Shown here: positions 45,859-55,589 of the stretch, in pieces
Layout of the letters: every line of letters begins with the position of its first letter
How positions within the stretch are numbered: the first letter of the stretch is position 1
Notes under the pieces: model-generated
Told to the model about the DNA's origin: nothing
The model's database searches: none
What the model saw: only the letters and a program-made list of their open reading frames with translations
Assembly (NCBI GenBank): GCA_964458705.1
Contig: CAYWKD010000002.1
Location: 1 to 64,000, forward strand
Length of the DNA stretch: 64,000 nt
Direction of reading: 5' to 3'
Origin: JAAUTG01 sp964458705
GTDB taxonomy: Bacteria > Bacteroidota > Bacteroidia > Chitinophagales > Saprospiraceae
Program-made: the position numbers and the translations under genes

Positions 45859-45958
45859 TCGATAAGACTTTGTTATTGTAATAATTAAATATGTGAATTT
45901 GGATTAATAATAAGTAAGATATTCGAAATTTTGAAAACTTTAGAAGTCTTGCTACAGC

Positions 45959-47887
45959 TTATAACAATTCCTTAAAATACGCTGCAAATTCTTCTACTGC
46001 CATTTCACCAATATCTCCCTCACCTTGCTTACGTACAGCTACTTTGTTTGCATCAGCTTCTTTTTCACCTACAATGAGCATGAACGGAATTTTTTGTAGT
46101 TCGGTATCTCTAATCTTTCTACCGATGGATTCTGCTCGCTCGTCTATTGTTCCTTGGATGTCGTGCTGTTTTAAAATCTGCTGAACATTGTGGGCATAAT
46201 TGTGGTATTTTTCACTAATTGGCAGTATGGCAAACTGCTCTGGCGTCAACCACAATGGAAACTTACCAGCGGTGTGCTCAATCAAAATACTCATAAATCG
46301 CTCCAATGAACCAAATGGCGCACGATGAATCATTACGGGTCGGTGCTTTTCGTTATCAGAACCGATATACTCTAGCTCAAAGCGATCGGGTAGGTTATAA
46401 TCAACTTGAATTGTTCCTAGCTGCCAACTTCTACCGATGGCATCACGCACCATAAAATCTAGTTTAGGTCCGTAGAATGCTGCTTCTCCTAATTCTTGCA
46501 CGGTGTCCATACCTGCCTCTGCTGTTGCTTCAATGATAGCGCGTTCAGCAGCTTCCCAATTTTCGTCTGTACCAATATATTTATCAGGTTTTTCTGGATC
46601 ACGCAAAGAAATTTGAGCTGTAAAATCACTGAAGCCCATCTTGGTTAGCACTGCGGTAGTCAGATCTAGTACATTCAAAAACTCATCTTTTAATTGCTCT
46701 TGTGTACAGAAAATATGAGCATCATCTTGAGTAAAGCCTCTTACTCTTGAAAGTCCATGCAACTCACCACTTTGTTCGTAGCGATATACCGTTCCGAACT
46801 CTGCAATACGCAGAGGTAAGTCGCGATAGGAGTGTGGCTTATTGGCAAAAATCTCACAGTGATGCGGACAGTTCATTGGTTTCAATAAGAACTCCTCGCC
46901 TTCTCTCGGCGTATTGATTGGTTGGAAACTATCTTCTCCATACTTTGCAAAGTGACCAGAAGTCACATATAAATCCTTCTTACCTATGTGTGGCGTAGTT
47001 ACCATTTTGTAGCCCCGTTTCTCTTGCTCTGCTTTGAGAAAATTCATCAATCGCTCTCGCACTGCATTTCCTCTAGGTAGCCAAATCGGTAAACCTGCCC
47101 CTACTCTCTCTGAAAACATAAAGAGTTCCAACTCTGTACCTATCTTTCTATGATCCCTAGCTTTTGCTTCTTCAAGTAGTTCTAAATACTCCGTCAGCTC
47201 TTTTTTCTTTGGGAAAGTGATGCCGTAAATACGAGTCATCATTTTATTTTTCTCATCGCCTCGCCAATAAGCACCTGCCACATTCGTCAACTTCGCTGCT
47301 TTGATGACCCCCGTGTTTGGAATGTGAGGTCCTCTGCATAGGTCTGTAAATGCTCCTTGTTTATAAAAACTGATCGTACCATCTTTCAACTCTTCCAGTA
47401 ATTCGAGTTTGTACTCATCTCCTTTTTCTCGGAAGTAAGCAATAGCATCTGATTTGGAAACTTCTTTTCTTTCGTATTGATTTTTTTTCTTGGCCAACTC
47501 TAGCATCTTGTTTTCAATGGCAGGCAAATCATTAATAGAAAGCTGTTTCTCATCACCTAAATCTATGTCGTAGTAAAAGCCATTTTCTAATGCCGGTCCA
47601 ATTCCAAATTTCACACCTGGATAGAGTGCCTCTAGTGCTTCTGCCATCAAGTGGGCGGAAGAATGCCAGAAGGTTGATTTTCCTTGCCGATCGTTCCAAG
47701 TGAATAATTTGATTGCTCCATCTTCTTCTATTGGTCGAGTGGCATCACGCACTTCACCATTCACTTCTGCTGCTAATACATTTCTTGCTAAGCCTTCGCT
47801 TATGGATTTTGCTATCTCCAAGGCGGTTACGCCTTTATCGTACTCTTTTACCTTCCCATCTGGGAAAGTGATATTTATTTTTGACAT
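45959..47887 (-). CDS. thrS: Threonyl-tRNA synthetase
   Basis: The 642-residue class II synthetase has four parts in order: an N-terminal TGS domain (about 1-60), the editing N2 domain with HSSAHLMAEA and CRGPHIPNTG, the catalytic core with EEFLLKPMNCPHHCEIFANKPHSYRDLPLRIAEFG and MIHRAPFGSLERFMSILIEHTAG (motifs 2 and 3, zinc ligands in the CPHH area), and the C-terminal anticodon-binding domain (IDERAESIGRKIRDTE). All expected sites are present. infC-rpmI-rplT, often linked to thrS, are not adjacent. Confidence 0.97.
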   Translation of the reverse strand: MSKINITFPDGKVKEYDKGVTALEIAKSISEGLARNVLAAEVNGEVRDATRPIEEDGAIKLFTWNDRQGKSTFWHSSAHLMAEALEALYPGVKFGIGPALENGFYYDIDLGDEKQLSINDLPAIENKMLELAKKKNQYERKEVSKSDAIAYFREKGDEYKLELLEELKDGTISFYKQGAFTDLCRGPHIPNTGVIKAAKLTNVAGAYWRGDEKNKMMTRIYGITFPKKKELTEYLELLEEAKARDHRKIGTELELFMFSERVGAGLPIWLPRGNAVRERLMNFLKAEQEKRGYKMVTTPHIGKKDLYVTSGHFAKYGEDSFQPINTPREGEEFLLKPMNCPHHCEIFANKPHSYRDLPLRIAEFGTVYRYEQSGELHGLSRVRGFTQDDAHIFCTQEQLKDEFLNVLDLTTAVLTKMGFSDFTAQISLRDPEKPDKYIGTDENWEAAERAIIEATAEAGMDTVQELGEAAFYGPKLDFMVRDAIGRSWQLGTIQVDYNLPDRFELEYIGSDNEKHRPVMIHRAPFGSLERFMSILIEHTAGKFPLWLTPEQFAILPISEKYHNYAHNVQQILKQHDIQGTIDERAESIGRKIRDTELQKIPFMLIVGEKEADANKVAVRKQGEGDIGEMAVEEFAAYFKELL

Positions 47888-47954
47888 GAATGTTTTTCTT
47901 TAAGTCTATTTTATACCCAATAGGCTGTTCTTATTACAACTTTTAAAGGCTGTG

Positions 47955-47962
47955 CAAATTTA
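47955..47962 (-). promoter_or_regulatory. Candidate -7 element of thrS
   Basis: TAAATTTG on the - strand (complement of 47955-47962) fits TAnnTTTG, giving a leader of about 55 nt. No TTG at the usual spacing. Confidence 0.42.
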
Positions 47963-48079
47963 GAGAAAGTTGAAAGAAAATGGGAGGGCGTATTCAGTTT
48001 TCTGATTTTATATAGCAACTCTTTCTCTATTTAGACTTGAAATTGACTATAACACTACTTATTATTTGATGTATATAGC

Positions 48080-48087
48080 TAACTTTG
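48080..48087 (+). promoter_or_regulatory. Candidate -7 element of the FAD oxidoreductase gene
   Basis: TAACTTTG matches TAnnTTTG. It overlaps the upstream TTG codon at 48085, so a transcript starting near 48094 could not include that codon. This supports the ATG at 48139 as the true start. Confidence 0.5.
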
Positions 48088-48138
48088 TTTAAATATTTCG
48101 ATTACGACTTTTGTCAATTCACCTTTAACCGTGCTAAT

Positions 48139-49386
48139 ATGAAAATCCTAGAACGTGATGTATGTGTCTTGGGAGCTGGACCTGGAGGAGCTGGTGCTGC
48201 ATTACAACTCAACAACATTGGCTTGCCTTGTACCCTAATTGATAAAGCCATTTTTCCGAGAGATAAAATCTGTGGCGATGCACTAAGTGGCAAAGTTTCT
48301 TCCATACTCAATCGCATCGATCCTTCTATCATCGAAAACTTCAAGATGGAGGATGACATGCAGGTAGATTCCTGGGGGATTCGTTTTACTGCGCCTAACT
48401 TAAAATCATTGGACGTTCCCTTCAAGTTAAATTTTGATCGCTCAGAAGATACACCTCCCGGATTCATTTCCAAGCGTCTAGATTTTGATAACTATTTAGT
48501 TGAGCAAGTCAAAAAACGATCAGAAATTGAGTTTCTCGAAGGCACAGAAATCAAAACATTTGAGCCCTCTGATGACGGCATCACACTGATAAGCAAGAAC
48601 AAAGAACTAGCTATAAAAACTAAAATGTTGTTGGTAGCAGATGGCGCACACTCTAAATTTGCTAGACATCATGCAGGTATTGAAATGGAACTCAACCATC
48701 ACAGTGCGGGGCTGCGTGCCTACTATAAGAATGTAAAGCAGATGGATGAGAATAATTTCATTGAATTAATCTTTTTGAATGAATTATTGCCTGGATATTT
48801 CTGGATTTTTCCTTTGCCCAATGGGCATGCTAACGTGGGCTTGGGTATGCTTTCCAAAACAGTTAGTAAGAAAAAGCTGAACCTCAAAAAAATTATGATC
48901 GAGCTAATCGAAACGCATCCTTACTTGAAAGATCGTTTTGAAAATGCCGAAATGATTGATAAAATTAGGGGTTATGGATTGCCCTTAGGTTCAAAGCGCC
49001 GCTCTATTTCTGGAGATAGATATATGTTACTGGGAGATGCTAGCAGTTTAATTGATCCATTCTCAGGAGAAGGCATCGGCAATGCACTTTATTGTGGATT
49101 TTATGCTGCGAATCATGTTAAAAAATGCTTTGACGCTAAAGACTTTTCAGCCAACTTTATGAAAGGATACGATAAAGATATTCAACGAGTAATGGGGCAA
49201 GAGTTGAGTTTGAGCAGAAAAATGCAGATGGCGCTGAGGTTTCCTTGGCTGTTCAACCTTGTGGTGAATATAGCCAACAACAATCGAAGATTGAGCGAGA
49301 CACTGACAGCCATGTTCATGGATATGGATTTGAGGGAAGAATTGGTGAAGCCATCTTTTTATTTTAAGCTCATCTTCAATCGCTAA
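48139..49386 (+). CDS. FAD-dependent oxidoreductase, geranylgeranyl reductase-like
   Basis: The 415-residue protein (ATG at 48139) opens with the Rossmann motif VCVLGAGPGGAGAALQLNNIG, then PRDKICGDALSGKV, typical of the geranylgeranyl reductase/halogenase-like branch of the FAD superfamily. The second FAD motif is YMLLGDASSLIDPFSGEGIGNAL. Members reduce isoprenoid chains or hydroxylate quinone or aromatic precursors; the substrate here is unknown. A short C-terminal helical tail completes the chain. It is followed after 17 bp by a phosphoribosyltransferase gene, probably in the same operon. Confidence 0.85.
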   Translation: MKILERDVCVLGAGPGGAGAALQLNNIGLPCTLIDKAIFPRDKICGDALSGKVSSILNRIDPSIIENFKMEDDMQVDSWGIRFTAPNLKSLDVPFKLNFDRSEDTPPGFISKRLDFDNYLVEQVKKRSEIEFLEGTEIKTFEPSDDGITLISKNKELAIKTKMLLVADGAHSKFARHHAGIEMELNHHSAGLRAYYKNVKQMDENNFIELIFLNELLPGYFWIFPLPNGHANVGLGMLSKTVSKKKLNLKKIMIELIETHPYLKDRFENAEMIDKIRGYGLPLGSKRRSISGDRYMLLGDASSLIDPFSGEGIGNALYCGFYAANHVKKCFDAKDFSANFMKGYDKDIQRVMGQELSLSRKMQMALRFPWLFNLVVNIANNNRRLSETLTAMFMDMDLREELVKPSFYFKLIFNR

Positions 49387-49403
49387 AGACAAATGATGAA
49401 TTT

Positions 49404-49904
49404 ATGAAAATACTGAACCATCAACAGATAGAGCAAAAAATTAAGCGCATGGCTTATGAAATATATGAGCGCAATTTTGAAGAGTCCGAGATTGTATTAT
49501 TAGGTATCAATAAGCGAGGAATGGTGATAGCACAGCGACTGTTGGATCATTTATTAGCAATAGCAAAAAATATAATGATTACAGTATCTAGGGTAGAGCT
49601 TTCTCCCGCTAATCCACTTGCTGAGCGCATTCACTTAGAGATGCCTGCTGAAGAACTTGATGGTAAAGTAGTCATTCTAGTTGATGATGTAGCTAACACA
49701 GGTCGCACCTTATTTTACGCTATGCGTCCAATTCTTGAAGTGTTACCCAAAAAGGTAGAAGCCGCTGTTTTAGTAGATAGAATGCACAAAAGTTTTCCTG
49801 TTCGCGCCGATTATGTTGGTCATTCACTGGCCACAACACTTGCAGAAAATATCTTTGTAGAAGTTATAAACGTGAGTGAGAATGCTGCCTATTTGAGGAC
49901 GTAA
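49404..49904 (+). CDS. Phosphoribosyltransferase family protein (PyrR-like)
   Basis: The 166-residue protein has the type I PRTase fold, with IVLLGINKRGMVIAQRLLDHL in the N-terminal half, the PRPP loop VVILVDDVANTGRTLFYAM, and VEAAVLVDRMHKSFPVRADYVGHSLATT near the C terminus. The latter resembles PyrR, which combines uracil phosphoribosyltransferase activity with regulation of pyr mRNA in Firmicutes. Here it is not next to pyr genes and no attenuator was seen, so its substrate is open. It lies 17 bp after the FAD oxidoreductase gene. Confidence 0.85.
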   Translation: MKILNHQQIEQKIKRMAYEIYERNFEESEIVLLGINKRGMVIAQRLLDHLLAIAKNIMITVSRVELSPANPLAERIHLEMPAEELDGKVVILVDDVANTGRTLFYAMRPILEVLPKKVEAAVLVDRMHKSFPVRADYVGHSLATTLAENIFVEVINVSENAAYLRT

Positions 49905-49971
49905 TGCGAATTTTATTCCTATGAAATGCAAAAGCTATTAAAGGCGAAACATTGAAATCTTTTGCGCTACA

Positions 49972-50000
49972 TTGCAGAACTAAAAATTATCCTATTTTTG
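49972..50000 (+). promoter_or_regulatory. Promoter of ychF
   Basis: TTG at 49972-49974, 18 bp, then TATTTTTG at 49993-50000 fits the Bacteroidota consensus with a slightly short spacer. It gives a leader of about 75 nt before the start at 50082. Confidence 0.6.
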
Positions 50001-50081
50001 CATCGCTTTTAAATTAAGGCTGAGTGTTCATCGATTGATTTTAATCCTGTAAAACACTCAACTTCAAATCAATATTGATAC

Positions 50082-51179
50082 ATGGCTTTAAAGTGCGGAA
50101 TTGTTGGATTGCCAAATGTTGGAAAATCTACTTTATTTAATGCCTTGACTTCGGCAAAGGCATTGGCAGCAAACTATCCTTTTGCTACTAAAGACCCCAA
50201 TGTGGGCATGATTACGGTGCCTGATCCACGCTTGGATAAACTAGCAGAATTAGTTCAGCCTCAAAAGGTGCAGCCTACTACTATTGAAATTGTAGATATT
50301 GCTGGCTTAATTAAAGGGGCAAGTCAAGGAGAGGGATTGGGTAACCAATTCTTGGCAAATATTCGGGAAGTAGATGCTATTGTTCATGTAGTGCGCTGTT
50401 TTGAAAACGACAATGTTGTACATGTAGATGGTAATGTTGATCCTATTCGAGATAAGGAGGTGATCGACACAGAGCTATTGCTGAAAGATATTGAAACCGT
50501 AGAAAAGCGGATGGATAAATTCAAAAAGCAAGCTAAAAGTGGTAAAAAGGAAGACAAAAAATACGTAGAAATAGCAGAGAAAATTCTTTCTCATTTAGAA
50601 AGTGAAAATCCTGCTCGATCACTAGAATTGGAAGAAGATGGGCAAGCATTACTGCAAGACCTTTTTTTGCTAACAGCAAAGCCAATCCTGTACGTTTGTA
50701 ACGTAGATGAGGACTCGGTTAATACAGGTAATGAACATACAGAGCGATTCAAAGAATTCGTGAAGGATGAAAACGCAGAGGTGATTCTAATTAGTGCAGA
50801 AATTGAAGCCGATATTGCTCACTTGGAGAGCAAAGAGGAGCGGCAGGAGTTCTTAGAAGAAATGAACCTAAGCGAGCCGGGTGTGAATAAACTAATTAGA
50901 GCCTGCTATCAGCTATTGAATCTAATCACCTATTTTACAGCAGGAGAAAAGGAGGTGCGAGCATGGACAATTGAAGATGGTTGGAAAGCACCGCAAGCAG
51001 CAGGTGTCATCCACACAGATTTTGAAAAGGGATTCATTCGAGCAGAAGTTATTAAATATGACGATTACGTTAATCTTGGCTCTGAATCAGCTGTGAAAGA
51101 GGTAGGGAAGATGGGCGTGGAAGGGAAAGAATACCTTGTAGTAGATGGGGACATTATGCACTTTAGGTTCAATGTTTAG
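50082..51179 (+). CDS. ychF: Redox-responsive ATPase YchF (Obg family)
   Basis: YchF is a universally conserved P-loop protein of the Obg group that prefers ATP and associates with ribosomes and the proteasome-like or stress apparatus. The 365-residue protein has GLPNVGKSTLFNALTSAKALAANYPF, DIAGLIKGASQGEGLGNQFLANIREVDAI with switch II, and the helical insertion before NVDEDS (in place of NKxD, which explains ATP preference). The C-terminal TGS domain contains EVRAWTIEDGWKAPQAAGVIH and MHFRFNV. Length is normal. The rluE-like gene begins 6 bp later. Confidence 0.96.
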   Translation: MALKCGIVGLPNVGKSTLFNALTSAKALAANYPFATKDPNVGMITVPDPRLDKLAELVQPQKVQPTTIEIVDIAGLIKGASQGEGLGNQFLANIREVDAIVHVVRCFENDNVVHVDGNVDPIRDKEVIDTELLLKDIETVEKRMDKFKKQAKSGKKEDKKYVEIAEKILSHLESENPARSLELEEDGQALLQDLFLLTAKPILYVCNVDEDSVNTGNEHTERFKEFVKDENAEVILISAEIEADIAHLESKEERQEFLEEMNLSEPGVNKLIRACYQLLNLITYFTAGEKEVRAWTIEDGWKAPQAAGVIHTDFEKGFIRAEVIKYDDYVNLGSESAVKEVGKMGVEGKEYLVVDGDIMHFRFNV

Positions 51180-51185
51180 GGGTCT

Positions 51186-51758
51186 ATGGCATTTGATTAC
51201 TTCGCAATCTATAAGCCCTTTGGTTATTTGAGTCAGTTCACAAAGGAAATGCCTGAGCATAAAACATTAGCAGACCTGTACAATTTTCCGAAGGAAGTCT
51301 ATCCCGTTGGAAGACTGGATAAAGATAGCGAAGGCTTGTTAATTTTGACTAGCGACAAGCAACTCACCGATCACTTGTTGAATCCTAGAAACAAGCACGA
51401 GCGTACTTACTGGGTGCAAGTAGAAGGCGAACCTACGCATCAAGCCATTCAGCAATTACAAAACGGTGTAACAATAAACGTAAATAAGAAAGCGCATACT
51501 ACGCTACCTGCTAAAGTCAAATTGATAGCCGTTCCAGCCCTACCAGAACGCAAGCCCTCTATTCGTTACAGAGCAAATATTCCTACAAGTTGGTTACAAC
51601 TAAAACTGATCGAAGGTAAAAATAGACAAGTGCGTAAAATGTGTGCTAAAGTGGGCTTTCCTGTCTTAAGACTAGTACGTGTAAAAATTGAGCAATTGCA
51701 ATTAGGCAATATGCAAGTGGGAGAAGTACGTAAGTTTGAGCGGAGGCAGCTACTATGA
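51186..51758 (+). CDS. rluE: Ribosomal large subunit pseudouridine synthase, RsuA/RluE type
   Basis: The 190-residue protein lacks an S4 domain. The catalytic motif is VGRLDKDSEGLLILTSD, with the active Asp in RLDKDSEG, preceded by the family's YKPFGYLSQFT loop. The remainder (KHERTYWVQVEGEP, LKLIEGKNRQVRKMCAKVGFPVLRLVRVKI) is typical of the RluE/RluF group, which isomerises uridine to pseudouridine in 23S rRNA (U2457 for E. coli RluE). Specificity is inferred from size and similarity. It starts 6 bp after ychF, likely in one transcript. Confidence 0.88.
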   Translation: MAFDYFAIYKPFGYLSQFTKEMPEHKTLADLYNFPKEVYPVGRLDKDSEGLLILTSDKQLTDHLLNPRNKHERTYWVQVEGEPTHQAIQQLQNGVTINVNKKAHTTLPAKVKLIAVPALPERKPSIRYRANIPTSWLQLKLIEGKNRQVRKMCAKVGFPVLRLVRVKIEQLQLGNMQVGEVRKFERRQLL

Positions 51759-51852
51759 AATTGCTTTGTTACTATCTATAAAGATCAACCATTTAATAGC
51801 TGTTGACTTTTAATAGAGGTAGTTGACCAAATAACATATCAAATACACCACC

Positions 51853-54800
51853 TTGACAAAACAACGTAACTTAAAGATTATTTCCGCAGGGGCGGGCAGC
51901 GGTAAGACGTATCGCTTGACGCAAGAAATGGTCAAGCTACTTCGAGAAGGCGCACGAGCAAGTGGCATCATTGCAACAACCTTTACAGCAAAGGCAGCAG
52001 CGGAACTGCAAGAGCGTGTTCGCACAAAACTACTAGAAGAAGGCTTGACGCAGCAGGCGGATGAATTGAGTAATGCCCTCATTGGAACAGTTCATGGCTT
52101 GGGAGTTAAACTGCTAAAGCGATTTGCTTTTGAAGCGGGAGTTTCGCCTGCGGTGGACATCATTGCGGATGAAGACCAACAAATTTTGTTCAATCAGTCT
52201 CTGGCGATGGTTCTGCATTACGAACGTGTAGAAGTGATGGAACAACTATGTGATCGGCTAGGATTGAACAAGAAAGCTCCGTATGACTGGCGTAAAGATG
52301 TAAAGAACGTTACGGAAATAGCTAGAGCTAATGCCTTCAAAAAAGAACAAATTGAAGTCAGTAAAAATCGCTCTGTTGAAACTTTTGAGGGATATTTAAG
52401 TCCCGAATCGAAACTTTCCGTTGAGGAGTATAAGCAGCGTTTGAGTTTCCAGTTAGATACCACAATTAATCAACTCGAAAATAATGAAGATGAAACCAAG
52501 CGCACGCGTGACGCTATTGGCATATTAAAAGATATGCGCCGAAATTTAAAGCTAAAGGGGGAACTATACTGGTGGGAGTTAGTGAAAATCGTAAAGTTGA
52601 AAGTTGGAGTAAAAAGTCAAGACGATATAGCGGCATTAAAAGAATTGGCGCAGCAGCATGAGCAATTAAAGGAATTTCGTGCCGATGTTCGGGCTTACAT
52701 TGAATTGATTTTCGATATGGCGAGCGAAGCGATTGAGGAGTTCGACCGCTACAAAAAGCAACGTGGTTTGATTGATTATACTGATATGGAGGTATATATA
52801 AAAGAGCTACTCGACCACCCCGAAGTGCAAAAAGTGTTGGCAGAAGAGCTGGATTTATTGATGGTAGATGAATTTCAGGATACCAGCCCTATTCAATTAG
52901 AGTTATTTTTAAAACTTTCAAAACTTGCTAATTTCTCTGTCTGGGTAGGTGATCCTAAGCAATCTATTTATGGCTTTCGCGGTGCTGAGCCAGAATTAAT
53001 GCAAGCGGTTATTACTCAGAATGGCGGTGTGAAGTCTGAGGACATTCAGGCGTACTCGTGGCGTAGCCGAGAAGATATTGTTTTTTGTACCAATGCACTT
53101 TTTACTAAAGCATTTAGCGATTTGCCAGTTGAGCAAGTAGCGCTAAAGCCCATAAGAACCAAAGTTAAAAGCAACAAGTTCTTTGATGGCGAACCTATTG
53201 AAACGAACGAGGCGCTAATGCACTGGCATTTTAAATACGAAGGTAAAGGCAGCACGAGTCAAGACTGGGTGAATAACTGTATTGCTGATTCGATCAAGAA
53301 ATTGATTGCACAAAAAATATACATCTGTGAAAAGGAAAGCAAAGAATGGCGATTAGCAAAGTTGGGTGATGTAGCAGTGCTTTGTCGCTCCAACAAGGGA
53401 TGCGAAGAAATGGCAGAGGCTCTGCACCGAGCAGGCTTGAGTGCTGCAATTGCTCGTTCAGGTTTGATGAATACGGCTGAGATTAAACTCGTTTTAGCTT
53501 GTCTGAAATATGTGTTAACTCGTCAAGATACGCTTTCGATTGCTGAAATTTTACTGCTAGCTACTAAGCGACCGATTGAGGAAATCATTGAAGATCGGTT
53601 GAAGTACTTGAAAGCCAAGGAGGAAGGTAATGTTACAGGAGCTTGGGCTTCTGACCAACCTTACATCAAAGAGCTAGATGCTTTGAGAGAGGAAGTAAAA
53701 GAACTTTCGAGTAGCGAAATTTTGAATTTATTGCTAGACGAAGTGGATTTAAGGCGCATTGTTGCGAGTTGGGGAAATAAACAACAGCGTTTTGACAATA
53801 TTGATGCACTAAGGAAAATGGCAAGTGATTATGAAGATCGCTGCAATCGCTTACATACGGCTGCTTCGTTAGGAGGCTTTTTGCTTTGGCTAAATGAAAT
53901 TGAATATGAAAAAAATGATAAACAGGCATCCGGCGAAAGCAGTGAATCCGTAAATGTCCTAACTTATCACAAAAGTAAAGGATTAGAATATCCTATTTTG
54001 ATTTGTCATAGTTTGGAACAGAATCTAAGAGCAGATGTGTGGGGAATGGAGATTATGTCAGATAGGACAGAAGTAGATTTGGATGATGTACTCGGCGGAC
54101 GCTGGTTGCGATTTTGGGTGAATCCTTATGCCGATCAAGTCAGAAACACTCCACTCGAAACCTCTTTGCATCAAAGTACAATCTACAATAATCTGTATCA
54201 AAAAGCACTAGCGGAGGAGGCACGTTTGCTATATGTTGGTATCACTAGAGCTAGAGATTATTTGATTTTTGCTTCTCGACAAAAAGATACAAAGTGGCTT
54301 AATCGAGTTTGGCACGAAGGCAAAGAGAACTTGCCTACGCTCAATCCAGACAGCCTAGAATCTCCGTGGGAGTGGAACGATCAGTTTCTTCCAATTCGCT
54401 CAGAAGTCTTTTACTTTGATAAAGATTTTCCTGAGTGTGAACTAGTCGTTTCATCTGTGCCATTTATAGAGCCATCGGCGGGCAAAAAAGAATATCCACG
54501 CTATCGTATTGACCTGATGACGGAAGACTGGACTACTATTTGTGGTACAAAGACGGGGCAAACTCTTCAATATGACACAGGCTTTAAATTAAGCGAAGAA
54601 GCTGATACTGCTGCTATTTCAAAAGCCTTCAAAGCCTATTTAGTAGCTGATTGGCTCACGCAATATCCTGAACATGAACGTCTTCGACTTGCAGAAGCTC
54701 ACTTGGATCGTTTTGAAGTAGAGGATGATATCGAAGCACATCATTTTTTGAGATTGTCCACTGCCTTTCATCGAGGGCTGCTCAATGATTTTCAGCCCAA

Positions 54801-55095
54801 GCAGCACTACCGAAAGTATCCTCTCAAATTTCATTACAATCATCGTTTATTTGATAAAATGCTAGATTTTGTACTCATCAATGATCGAAAAATAGTGCTC
54901 GTTCAGAACTCAGGTTTTTCAGGTGGTGAAAAGCGATGGCGCAGACATATCACGGATAATTTAGGGAGTTGGAGTTATCTAGCCAAAACAGGCCTGCAAG
55001 AAATATTTCCCAATAAAAAAGTAGAGGTTTGGATTCATTTTGTACTAAGTGGTGGTATGGTGGAAGTGAGGACAAAGCAAGTAACGAAGCAGTAA
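51853..55095 (+). CDS. AddA-like UvrD-superfamily helicase with degenerate C-terminal nuclease
   Basis: The 1080-residue protein starts at TTG 51853. Superfamily 1 helicase motifs are intact: Walker A ISAGAGSGKTYRL, motif Ia TTFTAKAAAELQERV, Walker B LLMVDEFQDTSPIQLEL, motif III VGDPKQSIYGFRGAEPELM and motif VI ARLLYVGITRARDYLIF. The C-terminal part keeps the RecB-nuclease-like order (STAFHRGLL, then MLDFVLIND with D1005), but the expected D/E-x-K is replaced by Q1018-N1019-S1020. The helicase should be active and the nuclease probably not. No addB gene adjoins. Such proteins act in double-strand-break resection. Confidence 0.88.
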   Translation: MTKQRNLKIISAGAGSGKTYRLTQEMVKLLREGARASGIIATTFTAKAAAELQERVRTKLLEEGLTQQADELSNALIGTVHGLGVKLLKRFAFEAGVSPAVDIIADEDQQILFNQSLAMVLHYERVEVMEQLCDRLGLNKKAPYDWRKDVKNVTEIARANAFKKEQIEVSKNRSVETFEGYLSPESKLSVEEYKQRLSFQLDTTINQLENNEDETKRTRDAIGILKDMRRNLKLKGELYWWELVKIVKLKVGVKSQDDIAALKELAQQHEQLKEFRADVRAYIELIFDMASEAIEEFDRYKKQRGLIDYTDMEVYIKELLDHPEVQKVLAEELDLLMVDEFQDTSPIQLELFLKLSKLANFSVWVGDPKQSIYGFRGAEPELMQAVITQNGGVKSEDIQAYSWRSREDIVFCTNALFTKAFSDLPVEQVALKPIRTKVKSNKFFDGEPIETNEALMHWHFKYEGKGSTSQDWVNNCIADSIKKLIAQKIYICEKESKEWRLAKLGDVAVLCRSNKGCEEMAEALHRAGLSAAIARSGLMNTAEIKLVLACLKYVLTRQDTLSIAEILLLATKRPIEEIIEDRLKYLKAKEEGNVTGAWASDQPYIKELDALREEVKELSSSEILNLLLDEVDLRRIVASWGNKQQRFDNIDALRKMASDYEDRCNRLHTAASLGGFLLWLNEIEYEKNDKQASGESSESVNVLTYHKSKGLEYPILICHSLEQNLRADVWGMEIMSDRTEVDLDDVLGGRWLRFWVNPYADQVRNTPLETSLHQSTIYNNLYQKALAEEARLLYVGITRARDYLIFASRQKDTKWLNRVWHEGKENLPTLNPDSLESPWEWNDQFLPIRSEVFYFDKDFPECELVVSSVPFIEPSAGKKEYPRYRIDLMTEDWTTICGTKTGQTLQYDTGFKLSEEADTAAISKAFKAYLVADWLTQYPEHERLRLAEAHLDRFEVEDDIEAHHFLRLSTAFHRGLLNDFQPKQHYRKYPLKFHYNHRLFDKMLDFVLINDRKIVLVQNSGFSGGEKRWRRHITDNLGSWSYLAKTGLQEIFPNKKVEVWIHFVLSGGMVEVRTKQVTKQ

Positions 55096-55124
55096 TCGAC
55101 CGTGATAATATCTAAATTCCTAAT

Positions 55125-55589
55125 TTAAGTCAATACATCTACAACTGTTTTTAGCCCTACAAAAAGTAAGGCTCTGCCTTCTTCTGTAACAATTTCATTA
55201 TCATCATCCACTAAAGCATCCTCGATAAAGGCAAGTAAGTCCTCTTGATCCGTATCATCAAAGAATGCATCTAGTTGTTGATGAAAGTCATTACTTGAAT
55301 TGCTGAGGTATAATTCCCAGTTTTGCTCCTCTGCTTCTCCGATCTCATTTTCGGTTACCATCAGCAGCTCTGAATTAGCGGAAGCAACAGATGAATAGAT
55401 AACCCAACTCAAATAAAGTAAAAGCGACTGCTCTTCTTTGGTAAGTGCATCAAATTGTTCATGCGTCAAGTAGGATAATAACATTGGCTGTCCTCCTGCC
55501 ACAATTGCTATTTCGTCTTCTAGCGAAAAGTCAGCGTTTTCACTCTTTAAAACTATCCGATCAATAATTTTTTCTGATACAAATGGCAT
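55125..55589 (-). CDS. Acidic protein of unknown function
   Basis: The 154-residue soluble protein has no signal peptide and is strongly acidic, especially in the C-terminal half (DAFFDDTDQEDLLAFIEDALVDDDNE). Predicted mostly helical; the segment LLLYLSWVIYSSVASANSELLMV is hydrophobic but probably part of the helical core. I recognise no family. It converges with the helicase gene, 29 bp away, and is divergent from the CotH gene, so it is its own transcription unit. Clean codon structure and a full-length frame support it as a real gene. Confidence 0.7.
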   Translation of the reverse strand: MPFVSEKIIDRIVLKSENADFSLEDEIAIVAGGQPMLLSYLTHEQFDALTKEEQSLLLYLSWVIYSSVASANSELLMVTENEIGEAEEQNWELYLSNSSNDFHQQLDAFFDDTDQEDLLAFIEDALVDDDNEIVTEEGRALLFVGLKTVVDVLT

